Shown here: one piece after another, positions 23,373 to 34,449 of the stretch
Numbering within the stretch: the stretch's first letter is position 1
Layout: each line of letters begins with the position of its first letter
Source: Fragilaria radians
Lineage: Eukaryota; Bacillariophyta; Fragilariophyceae; Fragilariales; Fragilariaceae
NCBI GenBank assembly: GCA_900642245.1
Contig: CAAAJI010000009.1
Span: 443,425-507,424, forward strand
Direction: 5' to 3'
Length of the DNA stretch: 64,000 nucleotides
Position numbers and translations under genes: made by a program
Notes under the pieces: generated by a model
Database searches by the model: none
What the model saw: the letters and a program-made list of their open reading frames with translations, nothing else
What the model was told of the DNA's origin: nothing

Positions 23373-24665
23373 TCAAATATTCTCCAAGTGATATTCAATA
23401 TGATGCTCATAGGATGGACCGAAGGGTTTTAGTAAAAAGCATCGACCTTGGGAGAATGCATCATCATTGTCTGATGTTTGATTCCCAATACTGTTAGGAA
23501 AGGCTTGAGTTTCTAGACACAAGCCTTGCCAAGGCCCATAAGGTGCAGTTTTTCCGTCCTTGGAGGTTGTTGGTGACGTCCGGTCTAACCAATTGGCAGT
23601 ATAAAGCTGGACACCAGGTGCATCGGAACAAACCGTCAAACGACGGCCCGTCGCAGCATGCTCTAGAATACCCACGACGGTAGATTTTTTCGTCATCGGA
23701 ATGTCATCTGTAGTAGCGTGTGTCACAACGTAATTGTGATCAAATCCATACGGATCATGAGGATGATGTTCTAAATCACGCGTAACATCGTCCTCGGAAC
23801 GACCTGCTTTATGAACGCCGTACTCTCGTAAGGCATCACGTAAGATTCGACCGCCAGGAAGTCTCCAATCCATAATGGGGTCTTGATCCAAAGAACGAAC
23901 CTCTCCCGTAGGGATGGAGCTCTCATCGACCGGAGTGTAAGAGTGGCAGTTCGGCAGTGTCAGCGAATGATCCAAAATGCCATCCTTGTACCCATGTCCA
24001 GCTAAATTAAAATAGGTATGTTGAACCATATTGATGGGAGTAGTCTTTAGGTTTCCATCATCTAGTAAATCACCTTTCAGGTCAATATTCAGTACGACGC
24101 CCCTACAAACGTCATTAAGATCTCCCTTTTCAACTAGGGAATAAGTTGCTGTTACCTTTACAGTTCCAGGATATCCTTGATCACCATCAGGACTAATGAG
24201 CGTAAATTGAACTGCTTTGCCACCAGGAAAATCGGGGCATGAAAGAATTTCCGCTTCCCAGATTCGATGAGAGAATCCATCGAAACCACCATGCAAATGA
24301 TTTGGTCCATTATTTGTCTCCAGGGCATAATCCACTCCATCAACTACGAATTTTCCTTGGGAAATTCGATTTGCCACACGACCTACAGTGACTGCCAAAT
24401 AAACGGGATTCCTAGTTTGATGCATTTCAAGGGGAGAAGGATATCCCAAGACAATATCATCAATACGTTGATCGTCTTCAACCTTCTCCTCTGTACCTTG
24501 TTTAGGATTGCGAGGCATTAAAATCTTAGTGATCGACGCACCCACATTACTTAATTCCACAGTAATATCATTACAAGACAACAAAAAGGATCGAATCGGG
24601 GTGGAATCTTTTGGTGTCACAGTTGTTGTGTTCTCAGAAGTATCGATTTCTTTGACCTCAATCAT
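23373..24665 (-). CDS. GALM: Aldose 1-epimerase (galactose mutarotase)
   Basis: Single exon, 430 aa from the Met at 24665. It interconverts alpha and beta anomers of aldoses such as glucose and galactose. Family residues are visible: His123 and His125 in GPNHLHGG, the catalytic His216 in QHTYFNLAGHG, the FDHNYV segment and the general base Glu385 in GLCLETQAFPNS. Length is slightly above the usual 340-380 aa because of an N-terminal extension and an insert near residues 52-68. The frame is open 58 codons further upstream to a Met at 24839, but that part does not resemble the family. No targeting peptide is obvious. Confidence 0.94.
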   Translation of the reverse strand: MIEVKEIDTSENTTTVTPKDSTPIRSFLLSCNDITVELSNVGASITKILMPRNPKQGTEEKVEDDQRIDDIVLGYPSPLEMHQTRNPVYLAVTVGRVANRISQGKFVVDGVDYALETNNGPNHLHGGFDGFSHRIWEAEILSCPDFPGGKAVQFTLISPDGDQGYPGTVKVTATYSLVEKGDLNDVCRGVVLNIDLKGDLLDDGNLKTTPINMVQHTYFNLAGHGYKDGILDHSLTLPNCHSYTPVDESSIPTGEVRSLDQDPIMDWRLPGGRILRDALREYGVHKAGRSEDDVTRDLEHHPHDPYGFDHNYVVTHATTDDIPMTKKSTVVGILEHAATGRRLTVCSDAPGVQLYTANWLDRTSPTTSKDGKTAPYGPWQGLCLETQAFPNSIGNQTSDNDDAFSQGRCFLLKPFGPSYEHHIEYHLENI

Positions 24666-26645
24666 GATATATTTCTTTCGATTTTTGTTCTCAAAAAGAT
24701 TGTATCTGCATGAAGAAATGACCAAGGTAAAGATCGTGAATCCTTTAAACTTTAAACTGCCTTTTAACTCGTATTCGTTGCTTAGACTGTCGACTCTACG
24801 GTTCCAGCTGTCAAGTCCACAGGATTCAGTAATGACCACTCCCTAAGCCTTGTCAGCTAATACCTATGAGAACGAAAATACTAATGTTTTGATCAAAAAT
24901 TTCCCTCTCATTGTTATCACCATGTTTTCTTATTTCATGTTCCCTACGTGACACTTAAAGAGTATATGTTAATATCTTTGACTTTTATTAGTGATTTGTG
25001 ATTCATTACACCTGATTTTAGAAAGTGGGACACCACCTTGGCTTAGTCTAAATTGCTATGTATTCAGCCTTAGTATTCAAAAAGGGATGATTTCCATGAA
25101 ATTAGGGATTTCATCTGCAAGAATGATGATTTTGTGATGCTCATTTATCACTTGAGATATCACTGTCTAAAAAACAATGGTCGCAATTTTTCCCTGTCTA
25201 AGATTCAAACAGTTCTTTCTCTATACCATGAAGTTTAAGGTTCTCCTCAATTCTTTTAGCCTGACAGATGTCCCAAACTCCATAGGCTTTGGTTAAGTTC
25301 TCCAAGTCAAGTATGCTGTGCTTAACCAAAGCAAAGAAGCTTAAAAAAATAGAAAATTTAGATTTCTCTGCTAAATTAGGAGTTGCATCTTTGTCTGAAT
25401 GGACTGTAAAGTTAAGCTTGAGATCATTTAGTTTTTAGGAATGCACTCAAGGTGCTTAAATGCCAAGACAAAAAATCGTCTCTATCGCCTATGTTGTCCA
25501 GCCAATTCAATTAATAAGTTTCCTTGAATTCCAACACTAAAGATTATTTTTTAATGTTCCACTATCTCTTTTAGCCCTTGACAATGTCCTTCTTGAAGGT
25601 TTCCTTTTAGGTAAGAGATAGGGATACACTTCAAGCATCTGAAATCTAGTTTTTCAATGTCCAGTTCAATCTGTCTCATAATCGACATGATTGTGGAGCA
25701 GCACCCTACAAGAACCAATTGAACCTGGAGGTTTATATCCTTTCTTGATCCAAAGTATATTGAATTGTCATGAAAAAATCTGAAATCCATTTTTTCAATG
25801 TCCAGTTCAATCTGTCTCATAATCGACATGATTGTGGAGCAGCACCCAAAAAGAACCAATTGAACCTGGAGGTTTATATCCTTTCTTGATCCAAAGTATA
25901 TTGAATTGTCATGAAAATATGGTTTGTCAGTGTCTCATCTCAGAAAGTAGCTTCTGCATCAATCCTCAAGAACAACAAATAATATGATTACTGTTTGAAG
26001 CATTGCTGAAAGAGGATTGTAAAGTCCATGTCTGTGACTTCAAAAAAGCATATTTTCGGCTGAAAAATTGCCTTACAATTCGGTCGTAAACCCTTGGTAA
26101 TCTTATAGTTCTTTCGTTGTCTATCATGCCAATTTTTTACCATTGATTCTGAATAGGCTGTATCGTTTTAAAATTATTTCTTGGGAATTTCGCGTGCTTT
26201 TCCTGGGACTGTCTCTGTACCTTCAATCCATACTTGCATCCTCTCAGGAAAGGAGGAGCATGACCAATGGGTATATTTCTTGAGAACGCACTCTGCTTCA
26301 TTTTATATCTTTCAGGCCTGACCTACAGACTTAGATTTTAGAACCTAAAAAATTATAGTTCAATGACTAAACTTTTCAAAGTAAAGTTATCGCTAAAATT
26401 GTACAATAAGGTATTCCTTATCCCTACTTGGTTCTGACCAATGGGGGATGTTATATCACTGTCACATCAAGTCCAGTAAATGGGTTGCATCACAAGTAGT
26501 GTTGTACCAATCGCACTGATCGAGACACGTAGGTACGTACTCTTCCTTAAATCCCATAAATCACCTTCTTTCTTTCTCACAATCAAGATTAATCAAATTC
26601 TGAACACAAGTAGACGTGAGACGTAAACTTTTCCTCCAGCTAGTA
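24666..26645. other. Intergenic stretch with a tandem duplication
   Basis: Divergent spacer between the epimerase (-) and the transporter-like gene (+). Apart from the 141-bp tandem duplication at 25639..25919 I recognise nothing. The phrase TGACCAATGG occurs twice (about 26260 and 26435), perhaps a promoter CCAAT element for the plus-strand gene; this is weak. Confidence 0.4.
25639..25919. repeat. Tandem duplication, two copies of about 141 bp
   Basis: The sequence from CTGAAATC at 25639 recurs from 25780 with only a few differences (for example CACCCTACAAG against CACCCAAAAAG). The period, 141 bp, is a multiple of three, so a minus-strand frame (25859..25551) runs open through both copies; I do not consider it a gene. 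The copies are nearly identical, so the duplication is recent. Confidence 0.9.
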
Positions 26646-28339
26646 ATGAACGCATCGAATCCACGTCGATCCGCATTGTTAGGAATGGGTGTCTCCAGTG
26701 CGTTACACTTTTCAGCGTACGAGCTATCAAGGTCAGCCATTTTGACTTTCTTCACATCCTCTGCGTCTCATTTTTCATGGAACCATGGTGCCTTATCCTT
26801 TGCCACGGGTTGCATCGGGCCTGTATCTGTTGTATTTTTATGGGTATGTGTCTTTTTGTTGCAGAAATCATGGGATAAAAGCGCATTTAAAGCATCCTTC
26901 TTAGGATCTTTGGGAGAGAAACGCCAGATGTCATTACTGTGACAGCATGTTGACAACAAGAATTCTATTTTATCATGTCTTACTTTATTTAATATTTCTA
27001 TTTCTCAGGCGTATACGAATCTTTTAGAAGTGTATGGGCCAAGAATAGCGCTTCGGAACTCAACGATATTTTCTGTTTCTTCTTTATTACTGGGATATAT
27101 GATTATCCAATACGTTGAATGGAAATATGATGCAGAATCCGATTGGTTACGATCCCTGTCTAAACTATGCGTGTTTGCCCTATTTGTTATTCAGAATGCG
27201 TTAGTACAACTTCTTTTCACTCAGCATTGGGCATTTATCGGCTCCATGGCCCAACAAAAGCATTCTACTTCGCAGAATTTTTCTTCTTGGATTGCCCCTG
27301 TAGCGGGCATGGGATCTATGGCATCTACATTGGCAGCTTCTGCAGTTGGCCCCTTAGCGGACTATGTTTCTCTTTCCGGGCTACTAGTTTTTGCTTCTAT
27401 TATTTTAACGCTTAGTGGAATCGCAGCTGACTGGTCATATTCTATTGCCGAAAAGGTAAGCTTAGATTTAGTATCATCGTTGTGAAGAACTTCGATCTGA
27501 ATTCATCGCTTCAATAAACTCCAAACTTTTAGAGTGGATTGGGCCCACTCCAAGAGCCCGCCAGAGATTTGACGGAGTCAAAGTTTGCATTACCATCTAA
27601 ATCACTTTGGAAGCGTACTAGCGACCTTGTACACAGGGTTCCCATTTTGGGAGTTTTATGCGTTGAAGTCATGCTTTGTCAGTGTTTATCTGCTGTAATT
27701 ACATATTTATTTATGCGCCAGGTAAAGCTAGAAATCGAAGATGACCAGCTTCGTGCCCGTTGGACAGGAAATGTAAGTGCCTTGCCCGTAACAAAACTTG
27801 TGTTTATTCACTTTCAAAAGTCTTTTTCATTAACAGTTCGCTATTAATGCCTCCTTTTTGTTTCAAAGTGTTACGCGTGGATTAATGGTATAAGCGGTGT
27901 TCTCCAATTTCTTGTCATCCCATTGATAACACCATTCATTGATCTTCTGCGATTGTGGCCCATGATGCCTTTAATCATGCTATCGATTCTAATTCCTATG
28001 TCTTTAGAGCCTTTGGATAAAAATGGCCCAAGTTTAACTCTTGCCGCAGCTGCATTTTGTACCATGAAGATTTTGGAATATTCTCTGCGGGGGGTTTCTA
28101 ATGAAATGTTATTTGCCACATTAGATTATGAAAGCCGCTACGTGGCAAAGCAAGAAATAGCTCTTGTCGCCAATCGATTAGCAAAGTCGGGCACCGCAGC
28201 GGCTTTATCATGGTTAACCGCAAGTAATACTACGAGTATTTCTTGGATTGCAAACGTTATTGCCGCTATGTGGTGTGCTGCATCCATTTCATTATCCCAA
28301 ATGAATCAAATAAAGCGACCAAAAGAGAAAGAGATATAG
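26646..28339 (+). CDS. Multi-pass membrane protein resembling ATP/ADP (NTT/TLC) transporters
   Basis: Four exons, 26646..26843, 27009..27455, 27533..27772 and 27869..28339, all joined in phase 0 (introns 165, 77, 96 bp; donors GTATGTG, GTAAGC, GTAAGT), give 451 aa. About ten to twelve hydrophobic segments are visible. The segment GPVSVVFLW-AYTNLLEVYG spanning the first junction and the C-terminal SNEMLFATLDYESRYVAKQE...LAKSG resemble the NTT/TLC family (there REMLYVP...KAK...GKSG). NTT proteins exchange or import nucleotides across plastid or parasite membranes, but substrate cannot be told here. The fourth acceptor (TTTCAAAG|TGT) is weaker than the others. The first donor is chosen by phase; reading through leads to a stop at 26942. 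A general MFS-like transporter is the alternative. Confidence 0.78.
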
Positions 28340-29540
28340 TGCCATCGATTAGAATGATATTCACTATAGTGATTACGTAGAAAGTCTGCTTCTCACAATC
28401 TTTATTTTTGCAATTCTAAGATTTTGATATCATTACTATGAAATGTACATCTGATCCTTGAAATGTATTCGTGACAAATGAAAATTCTTGAGTTTAGATT
28501 GATCTTTACAAATATTATGGAATTGCAACTTACAAACATCCAAGTAAAGGAGAACTTTATTCCAGAACTATTCTCGAATCAATCATGTGGTGAAGATCAA
28601 GTTAAGAAGGACAAACTGTCAAAATTGTCGACATCAATGCAGAGAGAAACGCAAGAAGATCCAGGGTACAAGATCGGCGAACAGAGAATAGAACAAAGAG
28701 AAACTTATCAAAACACTCCGAATAAAACTCAACTGCAAAAGTACACACCTCAAGCTAGATCAACACAACATAAGTAGAAATGATGACCTGATAACATATG
28801 CTGCTGAAGTGCGTCGCGAAAGCGATATCCAGAGGGAGGAGTTGTACTCTAAGCACATTGTAATTTGCAGGTAACTTTGTAGGGCTAAATACCGTTGCTG
28901 AAAGATAGATTATATTTTCCAAAGCAAAGCAGAGTATTTATGATGAAGATGAAGATCATAGAAAAAAATACTATGGACTGAAGAATGATTGAATAAGAGT
29001 AAAAGTGTAAAAAAGAAAAAAATGTGAATGTACAATATACAAGAATAACACCAGGATAAAGAACATTTTTGAATGAGTTAGCAATGAAGAATATTTAGTT
29101 AGCTCCTTTGTAACCACTTCAATGTATTGCCATTAAATCTAGATAAAATGGCATCGCAAATGTATTCTACCCGGAATTTTTACACAATTTTTTCTCGAAT
29201 GAAATATAAGTTAAAGATAAAACGTTAACAAAATAGAAAATAATTAAATGATTTCTTGTTTCCTGGACACTTAGTTGAATCATTGTAAAGAATATGTGTA
29301 AGAAATATAATCCAGATTTATTGATGGTGGATACTTTTTCACGATAAGAATAAATGACAACACACGTCCATGCTGTCCTGGTATGAAATAGGAGCCAATG
29401 AGAGTAATTTCGCCGTTGACATAGATCTAGGTATTGCGTATATCACCTTGCAGTAAACGTAAAATTAATTGCAGGAACATTGAAAGTGTCCAGGAACAGA
29501 ATCAGAACTTTCAGATCATTCTTGCTCCATACGATATGAA

Positions 29541-29655
29541 GATAGAAAAAGTGTGTCTTATTTATGAAAAACTACTCTTGCTTTTTAATCCTAAAAGATT
29601 GGAGTCTTGACTGACAAATTTTCACTATGATTGTATTGTTTAGATCAGTCTTAGT
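29541..29655 (+). repeat. Dispersed repeat, copy A
   Basis: About 115 bp shared, with mismatches and small gaps, with 61046..61170 in the same orientation. Anchors common to both are GATAGAAAAA, TTATGAAAAACT, AAAGATTGGA, AATTTTCA and GATC(A/G)GTCT. It probably belongs to an old dispersed element; the borders are not defined. Confidence 0.55.
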
Positions 29656-29817
29656 CTGAGAACCAACTGTAATCTTCAGGCTATGCTGGTGGTTCAAATA
29701 TTTGTACAGTTCTTTATTTAGAATAAAAATGTGTTAATCATTTTTGAGTTTGTGAAGCACATGTGATTTATTATCATCTATAATTTGGAGGCCTTTAACT
29801 AGTACCACCAAAAATTG

Positions 29818-29849
29818 CAAATGAAAAAAAACATTTTCATTTTCATTTG
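29818..29849. repeat. Short perfect inverted repeat (potential hairpin)
   Basis: CAAATGAAAA at 29818..29827 and its reverse complement TTTTCATTTG at 29840..29849 are separated by 12 nt. It lies upstream of the RING protein gene. It may be a factor-binding palindrome or chance in AT-rich DNA. Confidence 0.5.
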
Positions 29850-30002
29850 TTGGACAATCACAATTTGTCTGTTTGAAAGAAGTTCTGTAGAGATAGAGAT
29901 ATCTTTTGTTTGGTTCTAGTCGTACGTCGTATTAGTTGAAACGGATTAGAGAGATAATTTCATCTAGATTTGACGCACAACGAAAAGCAATCAAGTGAAA
30001 CC

Positions 30003-32249
30003 ATGGGAAAGAAAGCTAATCAATCAATAAGTGGAGCTATCGGCGCAGAACTATTGAATTTTCATTTTGTTTCCTCGCCGCAAAGAGAAGAACCACTCCC
30101 TCTAGCACACGTAGCACATCAGCAGCAACGAAACCGATCATCTCGTGGGACCCATGGTACTGCATCAGGCAGAAATACAGTTCCGCGGCGAAAGACGGAT
30201 ATGGATCGGATTTCTGCCAGACGTAAGGCAACATCGCAAATGTTCTACCTTCATGCGTCAGCCAATCATACCTTTGCTTTGACTCGCCAATCAAAACTTG
30301 GTGGTGTTAATTTTACCTTTCGAGGTTCGGATGTACCCGTATCTTGGGATTCTGTTCGTATTGTCACATATCTTGTTCCGGCTGTTCTCGAAACAACACA
30401 AGTCGTATCGTCGAGTTCCACGGAAAATCGACGCGAATGTACCTCCTTGCAGTTGGAAGTTTGTCCTATTTGTTTGGATACATTAATGTGTACAAGGATT
30501 ACAAAATGCGGACATTGCTTCTGCTTACCATGTCTAATTCGCCATATTCACTCTGTCACATCTGATAAACCATATTCTAATGCAAATGAAGTGAAATGCC
30601 CCTGTTGTGCACTACCGATCTATCTCGATGACCTTCGCCCTGTAGTTCTTCAGTCGATACAACCACCGCGCTTGAAAGCTCGTACCAAACTTGTCAAGTT
30701 GCATCGAGTGAAAGACTGTCCATCTCCATATTTGCCTCAACGAGGTCAATGGAAAAGGGAATCACCGAATGCCATACCTACTATGACAGACCCGGATGCT
30801 AAGTTTTCTAGGTTTACCTACATCGATCCATTCGAGTATCAAGCTCTATTGATTTCAAACATGGAGGAATTGGAAAACTGCGCTATCAATCTTACGCATG
30901 GAGACGATTTGGAGCTTTTGTTTGTGCAAATGGCCTTAGAAAATGTCAAGAACGACAATCTTAAAGCTTCTCTAGAGATGCAGGTAGAGCATACCTTAAT
31001 GGAAAGATACAGTCAACCTCAAGCTGGGATGTACCAAAAAATTCCAGACCATCTCTTTCTTGCAAATGTACAGTACTCCTTGGAAGATTCAACTGACTTC
31101 TCTATATCTTGCCCTTCTTCTGAAGGGGCAAGTTCAGGATTAGCAATAGGTCGTACACGTGGAGAATCTATCGGTTGTGAATCGGTTGCCTCATCGGAGG
31201 GTAATATCTCACATAGATTCGGAAAACCACATCGAGGATATTCCATTGACTCTGCTGACAGTCCAATTCCAAACGACGGTACAAAGCATCGCCCTGAGCG
31301 GATGTTACCACAACTTCCTGCATCTATGTATCTAGAAGAGAACTCATCCCAATTTTATCAATCTGCAGACGGTCAATTATGTTTCCTCTCCAAATTCAAC
31401 ATGAACTGTTTGACTTCTGAATTTTCTATCGACTCACCACCACAGTCAGAAGGATCTCTTTTAAGCAATATGTCGCCGAATGAACGTCGACACTTAAATC
31501 CTCTTCCAGATGAAATCGAAGGGGTAATTTTAGAAATTGAAACGCTACATTTGACTCCAGAAATTCGGAAGCGAATTCCGGTACTTTCTCACTTGCCTGC
31601 CTTTGTCGACATCTCATTTGTTGAGTTGGACTTAAATCGTATTTTGAGTAATGAAACCAAGCAGCAGTTCAGGAAAGATTATGAAAAGCGGAAGCAACGA
31701 AGAAAAAATAAGTTGCTAGCGGAGAAAAAAGAAGATCATGAGCTTAGAAAGATAGAAGAGAGAAGAATCGAGGAATTGAAATCTCGAATGCAACGAATCG
31801 ATCCGAATGACGAGTTCTTTGCTACTTTCAACCAAGAGTCAAACGTCACTTTAATAGGAGAAGAGTTTGGTCCTGTCATTGGCAACCCAAATACGACAGA
31901 TAGTTCGGTGAGACTTCCAACGACGCTGGAACAATCTGGAGCAGCTCTCAATTTCAGTGCAATCGTGAACAGGAATAATCACAAGAAATCTTCATCGCCT
32001 TTAGGTGTGGTGACCCACGAGGCATTTCCCACACTCGGTGCTGCCGCATCTATTCGAAGTTGCAATTCACAGCAAGGAATGACTCGTTGGAAGCCCACTG
32101 GAAGCAGCGAACATGGATCCTCCGCTGACTCTAAATGCCTTTCTTCCCCCCAGACAAATGAGGCAACTGATAAGGCAACATTTAAAGTCAAGAAGAAGAA
32201 AGAAAAGGTAGTTCTTTTCTCCACTAGTAGTCAACGAGGTGGTTATTAA
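30003..32249 (+). CDS. RNF10: RNF10/Mag2-type RING-finger protein
   Basis: Single exon, 748 aa, start in a strong ACCATGG context. Members of this family are E3 ubiquitin ligases; human RNF10 and yeast Mag2 act on stalled 40S ribosomes. Visible order: a disordered basic N-terminus; the family segment ATSQMFYLHASANHTFAL (about 76-93); SWDSVRIV; a C3HC4 RING at about 154-202 (CPICLDT ... CGHCFCLPCL ... CPCC) with an insert before the last Cys pair; DLRPVVL just after it, as in the family; a long Ser-rich middle; a Lys/Arg-rich helix (about 555-600); and the C-terminal FPTLG-like segment (HEAFPTLG). It converges on the alpha/beta hydrolase with 197 bp between the two stops. Confidence 0.92.
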   Translation: MGKKANQSISGAIGAELLNFHFVSSPQREEPLPLAHVAHQQQRNRSSRGTHGTASGRNTVPRRKTDMDRISARRKATSQMFYLHASANHTFALTRQSKLGGVNFTFRGSDVPVSWDSVRIVTYLVPAVLETTQVVSSSSTENRRECTSLQLEVCPICLDTLMCTRITKCGHCFCLPCLIRHIHSVTSDKPYSNANEVKCPCCALPIYLDDLRPVVLQSIQPPRLKARTKLVKLHRVKDCPSPYLPQRGQWKRESPNAIPTMTDPDAKFSRFTYIDPFEYQALLISNMEELENCAINLTHGDDLELLFVQMALENVKNDNLKASLEMQVEHTLMERYSQPQAGMYQKIPDHLFLANVQYSLEDSTDFSISCPSSEGASSGLAIGRTRGESIGCESVASSEGNISHRFGKPHRGYSIDSADSPIPNDGTKHRPERMLPQLPASMYLEENSSQFYQSADGQLCFLSKFNMNCLTSEFSIDSPPQSEGSLLSNMSPNERRHLNPLPDEIEGVILEIETLHLTPEIRKRIPVLSHLPAFVDISFVELDLNRILSNETKQQFRKDYEKRKQRRKNKLLAEKKEDHELRKIEERRIEELKSRMQRIDPNDEFFATFNQESNVTLIGEEFGPVIGNPNTTDSSVRLPTTLEQSGAALNFSAIVNRNNHKKSSSPLGVVTHEAFPTLGAAASIRSCNSQQGMTRWKPTGSSEHGSSADSKCLSSPQTNEATDKATFKVKKKKEKVVLFSTSSQRGGY

Positions 32250-32446
32250 TCGTACGCGAATTAAATTCTTGTTATGATATCTGCTTTCCTTATCTTCAAC
32301 TTCTCTTAGTTTAGTGCACAAGTTATGATTCAGGGAAACCTATGAAATGTGAAGGGATATCGATGGTATCGATACATTACATGCGATTAGGTTCGTACAA
32401 TTTAGAGATTATTGGTCTGTCTTAGCATGATATAGTAAAAATTAGC

Positions 32447-33601
32447 TCATTCCCGATTCCTACTCTGAATAAAGGAGTGAATAGCACCTGCACCGTTCCT
32501 CCAGTTTCGTCCAAGCATGACATCATGAGGGGAGTCCACGAATAGTGGCTTATGTAATCCAAAGTAGGCAGCCGTTTCTTCCACTCCAATTCGGTCTACA
32601 ATAAAATCTCGACTAGCTCCAATCACAATACAGGGTGGAAGTAGTGGAAGGAAGGGTGCTGTTCCATCGTCTTTAATAGCCGGTAAGCTCTTGAGCAGTG
32701 CTCCCACATCGATGGTCGCTTTTGAGTCTCTTTGAAAATAATTTTGATAGCGACAAATGTCATCGTCCGAAATGCCATAGTCCTCAACATTACCATTGGG
32801 AAGGATTGTTTTCTTGCCGCCAAAGAATAGTTCGCGACATAAATCATCACGAACTAGGCATCGTTTCAGGACAAATCCGACAGTTATTTTATACGAATCA
32901 ACAAGAGATCGTTTTAGGAATCGCATCGTCATCGGACCATTCCCAGTCGGAGGAACAGAACAGAGAAGAGCGACGCCTCCTAGGTTTTTAATCTCCTGGG
33001 GGTGAAGCTCTAAGTACTTCATAACAGATAGTCCACCGAACGAATGAGCTACTAAAATGGGTTTACATGAATCCATGGACTGATTCCAGATTTGTTGTAT
33101 ACCATCATTCAAGAAAGATTGCAAATCTGCAACATGTTCCTCTATCTTGATTTTCGTAACTCCTTCGGCTACCGATGAACCACCTGTTCCGCGTAGACTG
33201 TAAGCGATTACAGGATATCCAAGTGAAGAAAAATATTCCAAATAATGTTCAGCCCAACACCATGCGGCATGGAACGATCCATGTATAAAAACTATCGGAG
33301 GCAAGGAAGCCGATGATGATAACGAGTTTGCGTGATTTGCGGGACAGGAAAGAACTTGCACTTGTAATCCAGATTTCAATGTTATCTGATTTTCATGTAT
33401 TGTGGAAAGGGGGCTGTCATGTTCAGAAAGGGAATTTCGGAGAACATGAGAATCACCACCGTACAACAAATGTCGATGACGAAGAAAGCTTCCATCAGAA
33501 TTAAATCCCACAAACTTTGGTGCTGACTGGAAAAGTAAGGATGATGACTGACGCGTTGAGATAGCGGCAAGCATAATCCAGCACCAATGAATTGTTAACA
33601 T
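32447..33601 (-). CDS. Alpha/beta hydrolase, possibly organelle- or secretory-targeted
   Basis: Single exon, 384 aa. The fold core begins near residue 102 (PPIVFIHGSFHAAWCW, the oxyanion loop). The nucleophile elbow AHSFGG places Ser187; the acid is probably Asp332 (GASRDFIVD) and the base His359 (SPHDVML), so the triad looks complete. The first 25 residues are hydrophobic and then Ser/Arg-rich (MLTIHWCWIMLAA-ISTRQSSSLLF), compatible with a signal peptide or a bipartite plastid presequence, but no clear ASAFAP motif is seen. Plant plastid hydrolases of the BEM46/lysophospholipase type are the nearest match I can name. The substrate is unknown. Confidence 0.88.
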   Translation of the reverse strand: MLTIHWCWIMLAAISTRQSSSLLFQSAPKFVGFNSDGSFLRHRHLLYGGDSHVLRNSLSEHDSPLSTIHENQITLKSGLQVQVLSCPANHANSLSSSASLPPIVFIHGSFHAAWCWAEHYLEYFSSLGYPVIAYSLRGTGGSSVAEGVTKIKIEEHVADLQSFLNDGIQQIWNQSMDSCKPILVAHSFGGLSVMKYLELHPQEIKNLGGVALLCSVPPTGNGPMTMRFLKRSLVDSYKITVGFVLKRCLVRDDLCRELFFGGKKTILPNGNVEDYGISDDDICRYQNYFQRDSKATIDVGALLKSLPAIKDDGTAPFLPLLPPCIVIGASRDFIVDRIGVEETAAYFGLHKPLFVDSPHDVMLGRNWRNGAGAIHSFIQSRNRE

Positions 33602-34216
33602 ATTTTGTACCTATGGCTTTGTTGTAAAGTGTGAAGTTTTCAATGCGAATTGGATACGATTTTTGAAGTTCACGTTTGATATCGAGTTTTGGTCCACCAA
33701 TCAAAATCTTTTTTTTTGAGCCAAAATCTGTTCATGATTGCAAGAACTTGAAATAGTGTACGCTCAAGATTGCTGCTTCTTCTAGCTATCCTTTGGGTCT
33801 CATTAGGCAGGTAATTGTGGTATTTTCATCGTTCATGACAATCAAAGCCTTTTTTCATACTTCAATGTGATAGAGCAGCTAGCAGTTCCTTTATCCAATT
33901 GATGAAGTGATCAATGACTACATGATAGTTGGTGATTTGCATCTTCTCTCCCCCAGATTAATGCAAACTCTCTATCATGTGCCCTACTTTGGCTTTCTTT
34001 GCTTGGATTTCTTCTGGAATGGTTAATGCTTCAGGACTTCTATTGTCATCAGTGAAAGACGCAGTTAAGAAATACTAATCATCCTTGTCCCCGTCTCAAG
34101 AGACATTAGTAGTGTCTCTCTAAATGAAAGGCACACATCATAACTTTGATATCCAATCGAAAGAAAAGTGATGTTTGGATGTGCAACACTCTTCATTTTT
34201 GCTTTCGGTCCAACGG
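33602..34216. other. Intergenic, left flank of the Mutator-like element
   Basis: It contains the hydrolase promoter. On the minus strand about 34020..33720 reads with few stops (for example TIPEEIQAKKAK, then ETQRIARRSSNLE), perhaps a scrap of an unidentified gene or element. Confidence 0.3.
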
Positions 34217-34228
34217 TTTTTTTACAAA

Positions 34229-34245
34229 AAGGGGAATTTACAAAA
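34229..34245 (+). repeat. Left inverted repeat of the MULE
   Basis: AAGGGGAATTTACAAAA, a perfect 17-bp reverse complement of 36021..36037. Confidence 0.7.
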
Positions 34246-34449
34246 ATCCTACTAACACTGAAAATTTTTACAAAAATCAATTGTATGGGAGCTGAGGTAA
34301 GCCCATGAAGTAGAGCTCACTATGCCCCGTAAATGGTCTAATAAAGATACTTTGAATCTTTGCCTTGGGTCTGCATTGGGCCGCCGGCGCTTGGACTTAC
34401 TATATCATTTAATTGATAACATTGAAAAACGAACTTCGAAGACACAATA

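Larger units (their letters stand above)
28340..30002. other. AT-rich intergenic stretch
   Basis: No recognised gene; the 100-codon frame at 28478..28777 is polar and without motif. It contains one copy of a dispersed repeat (29541..29655) and a perfect 10-bp inverted repeat (29818..29827 with 29840..29849) about 155 bp before the RING gene start. Confidence 0.45.

Noticed and set aside
26844..26864. 21-nt GTATGTG...TTGCAG that looks like a tiny intron
   Set aside because: Too short for a spliceosomal intron; the donor is instead paired with the acceptor at 27008, which continues the transporter frame in phase 0.
28478..28777. 99-codon plus-strand frame after the transporter gene
   Set aside because: Polar, low-complexity product with no motif; it lies in the 3' flank of a gene that already has a clear stop.
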